A DNA stretch of 64,000 nucleotides from Marinobacterium_D sp050908845 (GTDB taxonomy: Bacteria; Pseudomonadota; Gammaproteobacteria; Pseudomonadales; Balneatricaceae): NCBI RefSeq assembly GCF_050908845.1, contig NZ_CP194171.1, forward strand, positions 2,852,001 to 2,916,000, written 5' to 3'. Below the pieces are notes generated by a model. The model was not told the DNA's origin. It was given only the letters and a program-made list of their open reading frames with translations, and made no database searches. Of this stretch, positions 16,557 through 26,758 are shown piece after piece. How positions within the stretch are numbered: the first letter of the stretch is position 1; every line of letters begins with the position of its first letter. A program made the translations under genes and the position numbers.

Positions 16557-17653
16557 TGGGCGCCTATGTACTGAGAAGACTCCTGCTGATGATCCCGACC
16601 CTGTTCGGGATCTTGCTGCTCAATTTCCTGATCATCCAACTGGCACCCGGCGGCCCGGTCGAGCAGACCATCGCTCATCTCCAGGGCATAGGGGTGGATG
16701 CAGGTAACCGCATCGGCGCCGGTGAACAGTCGGACATGGCGGCTGGCAGCAGCGCCTCTTCGGACGGCAAAGGCTACCGCGGCGCCCAGGGGCTGGACCC
16801 GGCGCTGATCGCCGAAATCGAGCAGATGTACGGATTCGACAAGCCGCCCCACGAGCGCTTTTTCAAGATGCTGGGTGATTACCTGACATTCGATTTTGGG
16901 CGCAGCTTCTATAGCGACAAAACGGTTATCGAACTGATTATCGAGAAGATGCCGGTATCGATCTCGCTTGGACTCTGGACCACGCTGCTGACCTACCTGA
17001 TCTCCGTCCCTCTGGGGATACGCAAAGCCGTACGGGATGGCACCGCCTTCGATGTCTGGAGCAGCAGCATCGTGATCATCGGCTATGCCATTCCGAACTT
17101 CCTGTTCGCCATTCTGCTGATCGTCCTATTTGCCGGCGGCACCTATTTCGAGTGGTTCCCGCTGCGGGGGCTGACCTCATCCAATTTCGACGAGCTGACT
17201 CTGGGTCAGCAGATCGGCGACTATTTCTGGCATATCACCCTGCCCGTCCTGGCATCGGTGGTATCGAGCTTCGCCACCCTGACGATGCTGACGAAAAACG
17301 CCTTTCTCGATGAGATCCATAAACAGTATGTGCTCACCGCCCGCGCCAAGGGCTTGAGCGAGCGCGGCGTGCTTTACGGCCACGTGTTCCGTAACGCCAT
17401 GCTGCTGATCATCGCCGGCATGCCCGCGGCCCTGATCGGTATCTTCTTTACCGGCTCCATGCTGATCGAAGTGATCTTCTCCCTGGATGGACTGGGCCTG
17501 CTCGGTTACGAGGCAGTGATCAACCGCGATTACCCGGTGATTTTTGGCACCCTTTACATATTCACCCTGGTCGGACTGATCCTGAAACTGGTGTCCGACC
17601 TTACCTACACCTTTGTCGATCCGCGTATCGATTTCGAGAGCCGGGAGACCTGA
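16556..17653 (+). CDS. yejB: Yej-type ABC transporter permease
   Basis: Inner-membrane permease of the binding-protein-dependent type. The start at 16556 (MGAYVLRRLLLMIPTLFG) overlaps the preceding stop as TGATG; an earlier ATG at 16541 lies inside yejA. The protein has an N-terminal membrane helix, a soluble loop (about 35-100), and five further helices with the EAA-type loop ARAKGLSERGVLYGHVFRNA (about 262-281). At 365 residues it matches E. coli YejB. Confidence 0.93.
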   Translation: MGAYVLRRLLLMIPTLFGILLLNFLIIQLAPGGPVEQTIAHLQGIGVDAGNRIGAGEQSDMAAGSSASSDGKGYRGAQGLDPALIAEIEQMYGFDKPPHERFFKMLGDYLTFDFGRSFYSDKTVIELIIEKMPVSISLGLWTTLLTYLISVPLGIRKAVRDGTAFDVWSSSIVIIGYAIPNFLFAILLIVLFAGGTYFEWFPLRGLTSSNFDELTLGQQIGDYFWHITLPVLASVVSSFATLTMLTKNAFLDEIHKQYVLTARAKGLSERGVLYGHVFRNAMLLIIAGMPAALIGIFFTGSMLIEVIFSLDGLGLLGYEAVINRDYPVIFGTLYIFTLVGLILKLVSDLTYTFVDPRIDFESRET

Positions 17654-17654
17654 G

Positions 17655-18683
17655 ATGCCGACGCTGACACCGATACAGCGCCGACGCATTCAGGCGTTCA
17701 GGCGCAACCGACGCGGCTTCTGGTCGCTCTGGATCTTCCTGGCACTGTTTCTGCTTAGCCTGGTCGCAGAGCTGATCGCCAATGACGAGCCTCTGCTGAT
17801 CGGCTTTGCCGGTGAGCTCTACACCCCCGTTGTGCAGACCTACTCGGAGCTTGAGTTCGGCGGCGAATTCGATACACCCGCGGATTACAAAGATCCCTAT
17901 ATCCAGGAACTGATCAACGACAACGGCGGCTGGATGATCTGGCCGCCGGTACGCTTCAGCTACGACACGATCAATTACGACCTGCCGGTGCCGGCGCCCT
18001 CCCCGCCCAGCGCCGACAACTGGCTCGGCACCGACGACCAGGGGCGGGATGTGGTCGCCCGCGTTATCTATGGCTTTCGCATCTCGGTGCTGTTCGCCCT
18101 GGTACTGACGTTGGCAAGCTCCGTGGTCGGCGTCGCGGCCGGTGCAGTACAGGGGTATTACGGCGGCAGAATCGACCTGTTTTTCCAGCGCTTTATCGAA
18201 ATCTGGTCCGGCCTGCCGGTACTCTTCCTGCTGATCATCCTGGCCAGCCTGGTGGAACCCAATTTCTGGTGGCTACTGGGGATCATGCTGCTGTTCTCCT
18301 GGATGAACCTGGTCGATGTGGTGCGCGCCGAGTTCCTGCGCGGTCGCAACCTGGAGTATGTACGCGCCGCCAAAGCCCTGGGGCTTGGCAATGTGCAGAT
18401 CATGTACCGGCACGTGTTGCCCAACGCGATGGTGGCCACGCTCACTTTTATGCCGTTCATTTTCAACAGCGGCATCGTGACACTGACCGCCCTCGATTTT
18501 CTCGGTTTCGGCCTGCCGCCGGGCTCCCCGTCACTGGGCGAACTGGTCGCCCAGGGCAAGGAGAACCTTCAGGCGCCCTGGCTGGGCCTGACAGCCTTTC
18601 TGACACTCTCGCTGATGCTCACCCTGCTTATTTTTATCGGCGAAGCGGTAAGGGATGCGTTCGACCCAAGGAAAACCCTATGA
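17655..18683 (+). CDS. yejE: Yej-type ABC transporter permease
   Basis: Second permease of the yej transporter. The start at 17655 (MPTLTPIQRRRIQAFRRNRR) lies 1 bp after the yejB stop. There is one N-terminal helix, a periplasmic segment including GTDDQGRDVVARVIYGFRIS (about 121-140), and a C-terminal transport domain with the EAA-type loop VRAAKALGLGNVQIMYRHVL. The 342-residue length is as expected. It overlaps yejF by 4 bp (ATGA). Confidence 0.93.
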   Translation: MPTLTPIQRRRIQAFRRNRRGFWSLWIFLALFLLSLVAELIANDEPLLIGFAGELYTPVVQTYSELEFGGEFDTPADYKDPYIQELINDNGGWMIWPPVRFSYDTINYDLPVPAPSPPSADNWLGTDDQGRDVVARVIYGFRISVLFALVLTLASSVVGVAAGAVQGYYGGRIDLFFQRFIEIWSGLPVLFLLIILASLVEPNFWWLLGIMLLFSWMNLVDVVRAEFLRGRNLEYVRAAKALGLGNVQIMYRHVLPNAMVATLTFMPFIFNSGIVTLTALDFLGFGLPPGSPSLGELVAQGKENLQAPWLGLTAFLTLSLMLTLLIFIGEAVRDAFDPRKTL

Positions 18684-20275
18684 CCGATACACTGTTTGAG
18701 ATTGAAAACCTGTCGGTCTGCTTTGGTGACCCGGACACCACGCCAGCGGTGGTCAAGGATGTCAGTTTCCGCCTGCAGAAAGGCCAGACACTGGCACTGG
18801 TTGGCGAGTCCGGCTCCGGCAAGTCGGTCACCGCACTGTCTCTGCTGCGCCTGCTGCCGCCGCACCAGGTCAGCTACCCGTCGGGCACAATACGCTACAA
18901 GGGTACCGATCTGTTACAGGCCAGCGAAAACCAGCTGCGCGACATTCGCGGCAACCGGGTCGGCATGATCTTTCAGGAGCCGATGACGTCGCTGAATCCT
19001 CTGCATCGTATCGAGCGTCAGATCTCCGAGACCCTGCGACTGCACCGCGGCGTTACCGGCCCCAAGGCACGCGAACGGGCGCTGGAACTGCTGAACCTGG
19101 TCGGTATCGATAACGCCGAGGAGCGCCTGCAGCACTACCCCCACGAACTCTCCGGCGGCCAGCGCCAGCGCGTGATGATTGCGATGGCACTGGCCAACGA
19201 TCCGGAGCTGCTGATTGCCGACGAGCCGACAACGGCGCTGGATGTCACCATCCAGCAGCAGATACTGGAACTGCTCGGCGACCTGCAGCGCAAACTGGGC
19301 ATGTCGATACTGCTGATCACCCACGACCTGAATATCGTGCGCCGCTATGCCGACCGGGTCTGCGTCATGTATCAGGGCAACATAGTCGAAGAGCAGCCGT
19401 GCAAAGCCCTGTTCAACGCTCCGAATCACCCCTATACACGCAAGCTGCTGGATGCAGAGCCCAGCGGCCGCCCCCAGGCATTGAACGATACCCCGGCACC
19501 GCTGCTCAGCGCGGATCATCTGCGGGTCTGGTTCCCGATCAAACGCGGCTTCTTTAAACGTACCGTAGACCACTTCAAGGCGGTGGACGGTGTCAGCCTC
19601 AGCATCGATCATGGTGAAACCCTCGGTATCGTTGGTGAGTCGGGCTCTGGCAAGACCACCCTGGCCATGGCTCTGCTTCGTCTTGCTTCGTCTAAAGGCG
19701 GGATCCGCTTCAAGGACGAGGCGATAGACCAGCTTAAACAGACCCAGCTCAAACCTCTGCGCCAGAAGATGCAGATCGTGTTTCAGGACCCCTACGGCAG
19801 CCTGAGTCCGCGCATGTCGATCGCGGAAATCATCGCCGAAGGGCTCGGCGTACAGGGGGTCAAAGACCAGGAGGAGATCGACGGCAGGGTAATTCAGGTT
19901 TTACGGGATGTGGGGCTGGACACCGAAGCTCGCCACCGCTATCCACACGAGTTCTCAGGCGGACAGCGCCAGCGTATCGCCATCGCCAGGGCACTGATCC
20001 TGAAGCCCGAGCTGATCGTACTGGACGAACCCACCTCGGCGCTGGACCGCACCGTACAGAAACAGATCATCGAACTGCTGCGCGACCTGCAGAAGCGTTA
20101 CCGGCTCAGCTACCTGTTTATCAGTCACGACCTGGCGGTCGTCAGAGCCCTGAGCCATCGCGTCGCGGTGATGCATAAAGGCCGGGTTGTCGAGAGCGGC
20201 CCCAGTGACGCCATTTTTCAGCAGGCCCAGCACCCCTACACGCAAAAGTTGCTGGAAGCGGCCGGGATTAACTGA
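18680..20275 (+). CDS. yejF: Yej-type ABC transporter ATPase with two nucleotide-binding domains
   Basis: Fused double ATPase that powers the Yej importer. The start MTDTLFEIENLSV at 18680 overlaps yejE as ATGA; a much longer upstream frame runs through yejE and is rejected. Domain 1 has Walker A GESGSGKS (about 40-47), LSGGQRQR and LLIADEPTTALD. Domain 2 has GESGSGKTT (about 317-325), FSGGQRQR and IVLDEPTSALD. At 531 residues it is full length. It is the last gene of the plus-strand mltD-yej run and faces the long repeat copy. Confidence 0.95.
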   Translation: MTDTLFEIENLSVCFGDPDTTPAVVKDVSFRLQKGQTLALVGESGSGKSVTALSLLRLLPPHQVSYPSGTIRYKGTDLLQASENQLRDIRGNRVGMIFQEPMTSLNPLHRIERQISETLRLHRGVTGPKARERALELLNLVGIDNAEERLQHYPHELSGGQRQRVMIAMALANDPELLIADEPTTALDVTIQQQILELLGDLQRKLGMSILLITHDLNIVRRYADRVCVMYQGNIVEEQPCKALFNAPNHPYTRKLLDAEPSGRPQALNDTPAPLLSADHLRVWFPIKRGFFKRTVDHFKAVDGVSLSIDHGETLGIVGESGSGKTTLAMALLRLASSKGGIRFKDEAIDQLKQTQLKPLRQKMQIVFQDPYGSLSPRMSIAEIIAEGLGVQGVKDQEEIDGRVIQVLRDVGLDTEARHRYPHEFSGGQRQRIAIARALILKPELIVLDEPTSALDRTVQKQIIELLRDLQKRYRLSYLFISHDLAVVRALSHRVAVMHKGRVVESGPSDAIFQQAQHPYTQKLLEAAGIN

Positions 20276-20328
20276 GCTTTGCATCAGGCCACTCGGAGCC
20301 GCACGAACAGCATTCCTTGAGCCTAAAA

Positions 20329-20782
20329 GTAAAAATCCACCTGCATAGCAGGTGGCTTTGCATGAAGCTCCCTATAAGGGAGCCTGGGTAAACCTACCGA
20401 CTAATGCCTGGATCACCCCTATCCGCTTCCTTTTCGAGGCCGGTTTCGGCTGCTGCCGGGCAAAGGGACTTGTACGGACAAGTCCCTTTGCAATCCCAAA
20501 CCGCCCCTATGGCTTGGTCGGCTACGCCGACTACCCTGTGCTTCTCATCTGAAAGAGCGGGACAGGCTTTCTTTCTAAAAATCAGTCGGCTACGCCTCAA
20601 ACAGCCTGTCCCTTGCCTCTCTTTCAGCCTGCGATGCTCGGCTGCGCCAAAGGGGATAGATTGATGCGCTCAGATAACTATGAGACATCGAGCCCTGTTA
20701 TCAATGAGGCACGAAACAGGCCTAGCCTTGACTAACCGATCACCACCTCGATAGGAGGTAGCTTAAGAGCGACAACAAAAAA
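20329..20782 (+). repeat. Dispersed hairpin-rich element, long copy (about 454 bp)
   Basis: The second copy of the element at 9695-9961 lies between the convergent genes yejF and ppiD. The outer parts align with the short copy over their whole length, with scattered substitutions. Hairpins: left 20337-20355 (8-bp stem, ATA loop), second 20367-20383 (7-bp stem, ATA loop), CGGC-TGCT-GCCG near 20446-20458, and right 20745-20759. About 187 bp absent from the short copy sits between two CAAAGGG repeats (20461-20467 and 20648-20654). The copy ends at an A6 run (20777-20782). I see no protein-coding capacity I trust. Strand is arbitrary. Confidence 0.85.
20468..20654 (+). repeat. Extra structured segment inside the long element copy
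   Basis: This block is missing from the short copy and is bounded by the direct repeat CAAAGGG. A perfect 13-bp stem with an ACGG loop (20461-20490) starts at the first repeat. A GTCGGC-TAC-GCCGAC hairpin lies at 20517-20531. A long two-part stem follows: CTGAAAGAG (20549-20557) with CTCTTTCAG (20619-20627), and GGGACAGGCT (20559-20568) with AGCCTGTCCC (20603-20612). It could be a nested insertion, or the short copy could have lost it by recombination between the repeats. Confidence 0.75.
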
Positions 20783-20807
20783 CCGGCAAAAATGCCGGTT
20801 TTTTTAT
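20777..20807. terminator. Bidirectional rho-independent terminator between yejF and ppiD
   Basis: AACCGGC (20781-20787) pairs with GCCGGTT (20794-20800), with A6 before and T7 after, so both converging transcripts can end here. The A run is the end of the repeat element. Confidence 0.88.
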
Positions 20808-20822
20808 CGAATGCCGCTGTGA

Positions 20823-22703
20823 TCAGTTGGTTTCGATCTCAGCCTGGCTGCGCAGGGTATCAACATGGCTACGGTAGATCTGCTGCCCGCGCTGGGTCGC
20901 GATCATCGAGGCCAGCGCGCCGCGCTCCTCATCACTGAGGTCGGAGCTTCCCGCTTCGATGCCGCGCAGGGCAACCACCGCACGACCGCCGTTTTGCAAC
21001 TCTGCGATCGCATAGGTCGAAGCGCCCTGTTCCGGCTTGGCCATGGCGAAGGCTTTCTGAACCACCGCTGCAGGCAGACTGGTATCGCCACGGGAAACGC
21101 CGGTGCTGGCATTCCAGCTGCTGTCCGCCTCAAGCTCTGTCAGTGCCTTGCCCTGCTTCAGGCCGGCCAGCAGTGTTTCCACACGAGCCTCCGCCTGCTG
21201 CTGCGCCTTTTCGGCGCGAAGCTGCTGCTCAATCTGGCCACGCACTTCGTCAAAGCCCAGCTGACGCGGTTCCTGGTGTTCCGCAAGATGGATGACAACA
21301 GTACGACCCGAATCCAACTCGATGGGATCGCTGTTCAGGTCGTCCTGCAGTACCTGGTCACCGAAGGCTGCGCCAACCACCTTCTGTGAAGCGGTGATGG
21401 CAGTTGAGCCACCGGTGCGACCGAAGGGCTCTGAGCTCTGAATCGGCAGTTCAAGCTCTTCAGAGGCGGCCTGGAGATCGGAGCTGGAGAAAGTCAGGTC
21501 AGCCAGACGCTCCAGAGCAGCCACATAATCCTGCTCAGCGGCCTCCTGAGCTACCTGGTCACGCAGATCGCTTTCCACCTCGGCCAGAGTTGGCGCATTG
21601 GATTCACGCACCCCTTCAAGCTGAATCAGGTGGTAACCGAACTCGGTGCGTACCGGCTCGGACACTTCACCCGGCTCCAGCGCAAACAGCGCGTCTTCGA
21701 ACGCGTCCACGAAAACACCACGCGGATTGTAGCCGAGCTCGCCACCCTGCTCCGCGGAGCCCAGGTCACCGGATTCGCGCTTGGCAACATCAGCGAAGGT
21801 CGAGGTGCCATCAACGATCTCCTGGCGCAGCTCCTGAGCCTTGGCCAGCGCTGCATCGGCGTCACGGTCAGTAGTGATATCGACGAGAATATGGCGCGCA
21901 TCACGCTCTTCATCAGCTTCGAAACCGGCCAGCATGCGCTCATACGCCGCCTGGATATCGGCATCGCTGACGTCGTCCGGACGTGCAAAATCCTGTCGAT
22001 CAAGCAACAGGTAGTTCACACTGACCTGCTCTTCGGTTACCAGTGACTCGGCCTGTTCATCGTAGGCCGCCTGAAGCTCCTCTTCGCTGATCTCCACCGA
22101 GGCGGGGTCAACATTCACCGTCAGGTAATCGATATCGCGGGTCTGTCGATCGAGAGAGACCAGTCGCTTGAGTTCGCTCTCAGTGGAGAACTCGGACAGG
22201 GTGTAGCCGGCCTGCGCCTGCTGCAGCAGCTGCTCCTTGCGAATCAGATCCCTGTACATCAGCGGCGTGAAACCGGCGCTGCGCAGCACCGCTTCAAACT
22301 GGTTACGGTCAAACTTGCCGTCAAGCTGGAACTGGGGGGTAGAAACAATAATCTGGTCGATCATCTGCTCAGACAGATGGAAGCCCATCTCACGGGCGTT
22401 CTGCAGCAGCACGGTGCGCTGGATCAGGCCATCGAGCACCATCTGTCGCAGCAGTTTTTCATCGATGGCGGACGGGTCAGCATTTTCACCCATCTGTGCC
22501 AGAAGCTGGCGACGCTGAAGCTCCATCCCCTGAAACAGGTCCTGCTGGCTTATATCTTCACCGTTGACCTCGGCCGGTGCCGGCTCACGGTTGGTGAGAC
22601 TGATCAGCGATTCCACGCCAAACAGCGCGAATGTGATTGCAATCAAGCCGACGATTACCTTGGCGATAATCCCCTTCGAGTTTTCCCTGATGGTTTGGAG
22701 CAT
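20823..22703 (-). CDS. ppiD: Periplasmic chaperone PpiD (parvulin-domain, membrane-anchored)
   Basis: PpiD is anchored to the inner membrane beside the SecYEG translocon and helps exported proteins fold. The N-terminus MLQTIRENSKGIIAKVIVGL leads into one membrane helix (about 12-34). A SurA_N-like region follows, then one parvulin domain (about 268-355) beginning ARHILVDI and ending GYHLIQLEGVRES. At 626 residues it matches the E. coli protein. The position after lon-hupB is conserved in gammaproteobacteria. Confidence 0.95.
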   Translation of the reverse strand: MLQTIRENSKGIIAKVIVGLIAITFALFGVESLISLTNREPAPAEVNGEDISQQDLFQGMELQRRQLLAQMGENADPSAIDEKLLRQMVLDGLIQRTVLLQNAREMGFHLSEQMIDQIIVSTPQFQLDGKFDRNQFEAVLRSAGFTPLMYRDLIRKEQLLQQAQAGYTLSEFSTESELKRLVSLDRQTRDIDYLTVNVDPASVEISEEELQAAYDEQAESLVTEEQVSVNYLLLDRQDFARPDDVSDADIQAAYERMLAGFEADEERDARHILVDITTDRDADAALAKAQELRQEIVDGTSTFADVAKRESGDLGSAEQGGELGYNPRGVFVDAFEDALFALEPGEVSEPVRTEFGYHLIQLEGVRESNAPTLAEVESDLRDQVAQEAAEQDYVAALERLADLTFSSSDLQAASEELELPIQSSEPFGRTGGSTAITASQKVVGAAFGDQVLQDDLNSDPIELDSGRTVVIHLAEHQEPRQLGFDEVRGQIEQQLRAEKAQQQAEARVETLLAGLKQGKALTELEADSSWNASTGVSRGDTSLPAAVVQKAFAMAKPEQGASTYAIAELQNGGRAVVALRGIEAGSSDLSDEERGALASMIATQRGQQIYRSHVDTLRSQAEIETN

Positions 22704-22772
22704 TGTCTGAGTAAGCCTTAAGTTGGTATGCCTTACGAATTGATCGTCAAAGCGGGAACAAGTTCGACAAAA

Positions 22773-22801
22773 AAAAGCGCATTCAGGTTGAATGCGCTTT
22801 T
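22773..22801 (-). terminator. Terminator after tRNA-Asp (hupB-tRNA transcript)
   Basis: A 13-bp stem (22773-22785 with 22789-22801) around a GGT loop reads into a U run on the minus strand. It ends the transcript that carries tRNA-Asp, 8 nt after its CCA end. Confidence 0.88.
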
Positions 22802-22808
22802 TCGGATC

Positions 22809-22885
22809 TGGCGGAACGGACGGGACTCGAACCCGCGACCCCCTGCGTGACAGGCAGGTATTCTAACCAGCTGAACTACCGCTCC
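22809..22885 (-). tRNA. tRNA-Asp (GTC)
   Basis: The reverse complement folds into a 77-nt cloverleaf. The acceptor GGAGCGG pairs with CCGTTCC, the discriminator is G and the CCA is encoded. The anticodon arm CCTGC-CTGTCAC-GCAGG carries GTC, and the T arm contains GGTTCGAGTCC. It lies 30 bp after hupB on the same strand. Confidence 0.97.
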
Positions 22886-22915
22886 TGAACCTGATCAGCA
22901 CTTTGAACGGCGCGT

Positions 22916-23191
22916 TTACTTGTTAACGGCGTCCTTGAGAGCCTTGCCAGGCTTGAAAGTCGGCAGAGTTGCTGCAGCAATCTCGATCGGATTACCAGTC
23001 TGCGGGTTACGACCGGTCCGAGCAGCGCGTTCCTTCACTGAAAAGGTACCGAAACCTACCAGCGCAACCGATTCACCCTTCTGCAGAGCACCAGTCACTG
23101 CATCCAGTGCTGCGTCCAGTGCGCGACCAGCAGCCGCTTTAGGAATATCAGCTGAATCGGCAATTGCGTCGATCAGTTCAGACTTATTCAC
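22916..23191 (-). CDS. hupB: DNA-binding protein HU-beta
   Basis: Small nucleoid protein that bends DNA. It is 91 residues, starting MNKSELIDAIADSADIPKAA, with the family signature GFGTFSVKERAARTGRNPQT (about 46-65). Only HU/IHF-class proteins have this, and the lon-hupB-ppiD order identifies the beta subunit. A strong promoter lies upstream (23266-23295). tRNA-Asp follows with no promoter evident between. Confidence 0.96.
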   Translation of the reverse strand: MNKSELIDAIADSADIPKAAAGRALDAALDAVTGALQKGESVALVGFGTFSVKERAARTGRNPQTGNPIEIAAATLPTFKPGKALKDAVNK

Positions 23192-23265
23192 ATTGTTCCC
23201 CTTTTATGCGTCGAGTCGTTATTTTGCTCTATGTAAAAATTCTTACCCAGCGTGTAGTCACGCAC

Positions 23266-23295
23266 TTTATACCAACTGGCTAAAACGAGTGTCAA
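23266..23295 (-). promoter_or_regulatory. sigma70 promoter of hupB
   Basis: On the minus strand a consensus TTGACA (23290-23295) is followed after 18 bp by TATAAA (23266-23271). Transcription would begin near 23259, leaving a leader of about 67 nt that contains the inverted repeat GTAAAAATTCTTAC (23233-23246). Confidence 0.75.
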
Positions 23296-23328
23296 CTGGC
23301 CACAGCCCTTTTATTCCGGGGCCTCTGG

Positions 23329-25752
<2,424 letters not shown>

Positions 25753-25815
25753 GATGAGTGCCTCTTAGCAGCGCACCGGCGTGAACCGATGCTGGGATAA
25801 ATCTTGATTTAATGC

Positions 25816-25845
25816 ATCTATGGGGGCCAACAACAGTATTACAAC
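25816..25845 (-). promoter_or_regulatory. Candidate heat-shock (sigma32) promoter of lon
   Basis: On the minus strand GTTGTAA (25839-25845) stands 13 bp before CCCCATAGAT (25816-25825). The second box fits the sigma32 -10 consensus CCCCATNT well; the first is a partial match to CTTGAA. The predicted start lies about 60 nt before the lon ATG, and lon is a classic heat-shock gene. Confidence 0.6.
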
Positions 25846-25967
25846 CGGTCAGGACCAAAATGCGTTGTACAGCGGGCGGAGGTGGGTTTACCTGTTGTTA
25901 TATCAGCAATCAGGAGGTCGAACAAACGCAGGGGGAAGAGATGTCGCACAGAGGAAAGAGCGCCGAC

Positions 25968-26001
25968 AACGGAGCCGCAACCACTGTGCGGCGCTCCGTT
26001 G
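25968..26001 (-). terminator. Strong hairpin after nfuA
   Basis: CAACGGAGC (25968-25976) pairs with GCTCCGTTG (25993-26001), with an inner CGC/GCG pairing. On the minus strand it lies 20 bp after the nfuA stop, but there is no clean U run, so termination may be weak. Confidence 0.5.
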
Positions 26002-26021
26002 CCGGGTTGATCAGGCGCTTA

Positions 26022-26615
26022 TTACTTGTAGTAAGCGTTCTCGGTCTCGGAGTGATCGGTGACGTCACGCACACCGGCCAGACCCGGAACCCTTTCCATC
26101 AGTGTCTTCTCAACGCCGTCCTTCAATGTCAGATCGACGGCACTGCAACCCTGGCAGCCACCGCCAAAACGCAGTACGGCGACCTGGCCCTGCTCCGCCT
26201 CAACCAGCTCGACAAGTTTGACCTCGCCACCGTGAGCGGCGAGCCCCGGGTTGATGTCTGAATAGAGCACGTAGTTGATCTGCTCATCGATCGGACTGTC
26301 GGAAGAGACCTTGGGCACTTTGGCGTTGGGCGCCTTGATGGTCAGCTGGCCGCCCATGCGATCTTCCGCAAAGTCGATGGTTGCCTCTTCCAGATAGCGG
26401 ATGCTGTTGGGCTCGATGTAGAAACGGATCAGTTCCATATCGAGTACCTCATCCAGCGGATCCACTTCATCCGGACGGCAGTATGCGAGACAGGTTTCTG
26501 CGTAGGGAGTACCCGGCTGGGTCACGAACAGACGTACCGCGATGCCCTCGACGTTCTGCTTTGCCAGCAGCTCCGCCAGATAGGACTCAGCGCTCTTGGA
26601 AACAGTAATATCCAT
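26022..26615 (-). CDS. nfuA: Fe-S biogenesis protein NfuA
   Basis: Carrier that delivers 4Fe-4S clusters to target enzymes under stress. The N-terminal half (1-100) is a degenerate A-type scaffold domain. The C-terminal Nfu domain carries the cluster-binding motif GGGCQGCSAVD (Cys-x-x-Cys, about 154-157). At 197 residues it fits E. coli NfuA (191). It is monocistronic and divergent from the antiporter gene. Confidence 0.95.
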   Translation of the reverse strand: MDITVSKSAESYLAELLAKQNVEGIAVRLFVTQPGTPYAETCLAYCRPDEVDPLDEVLDMELIRFYIEPNSIRYLEEATIDFAEDRMGGQLTIKAPNAKVPKVSSDSPIDEQINYVLYSDINPGLAAHGGEVKLVELVEAEQGQVAVLRFGGGCQGCSAVDLTLKDGVEKTLMERVPGLAGVRDVTDHSETENAYYK

Positions 26616-26758
26616 CTTTAATCAAACCTTAGAAACCAACGTTAACCTGGCACTTAGGATACACACTTATAAATCCCGAGTAAATTGATTGGTTATTATC
26701 TGCTGCACCGCAAACAGGCTGTCTGATAGACTGATCGCTCAGTAGCAGGAGACAGCAT

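Noticed and set aside
20404..20664. 86-codon ORF across the long element copy
   Set aside because: It spans the inverted repeats of the extra module, and its composition is that of translated hairpins. It has no counterpart in the short copy.
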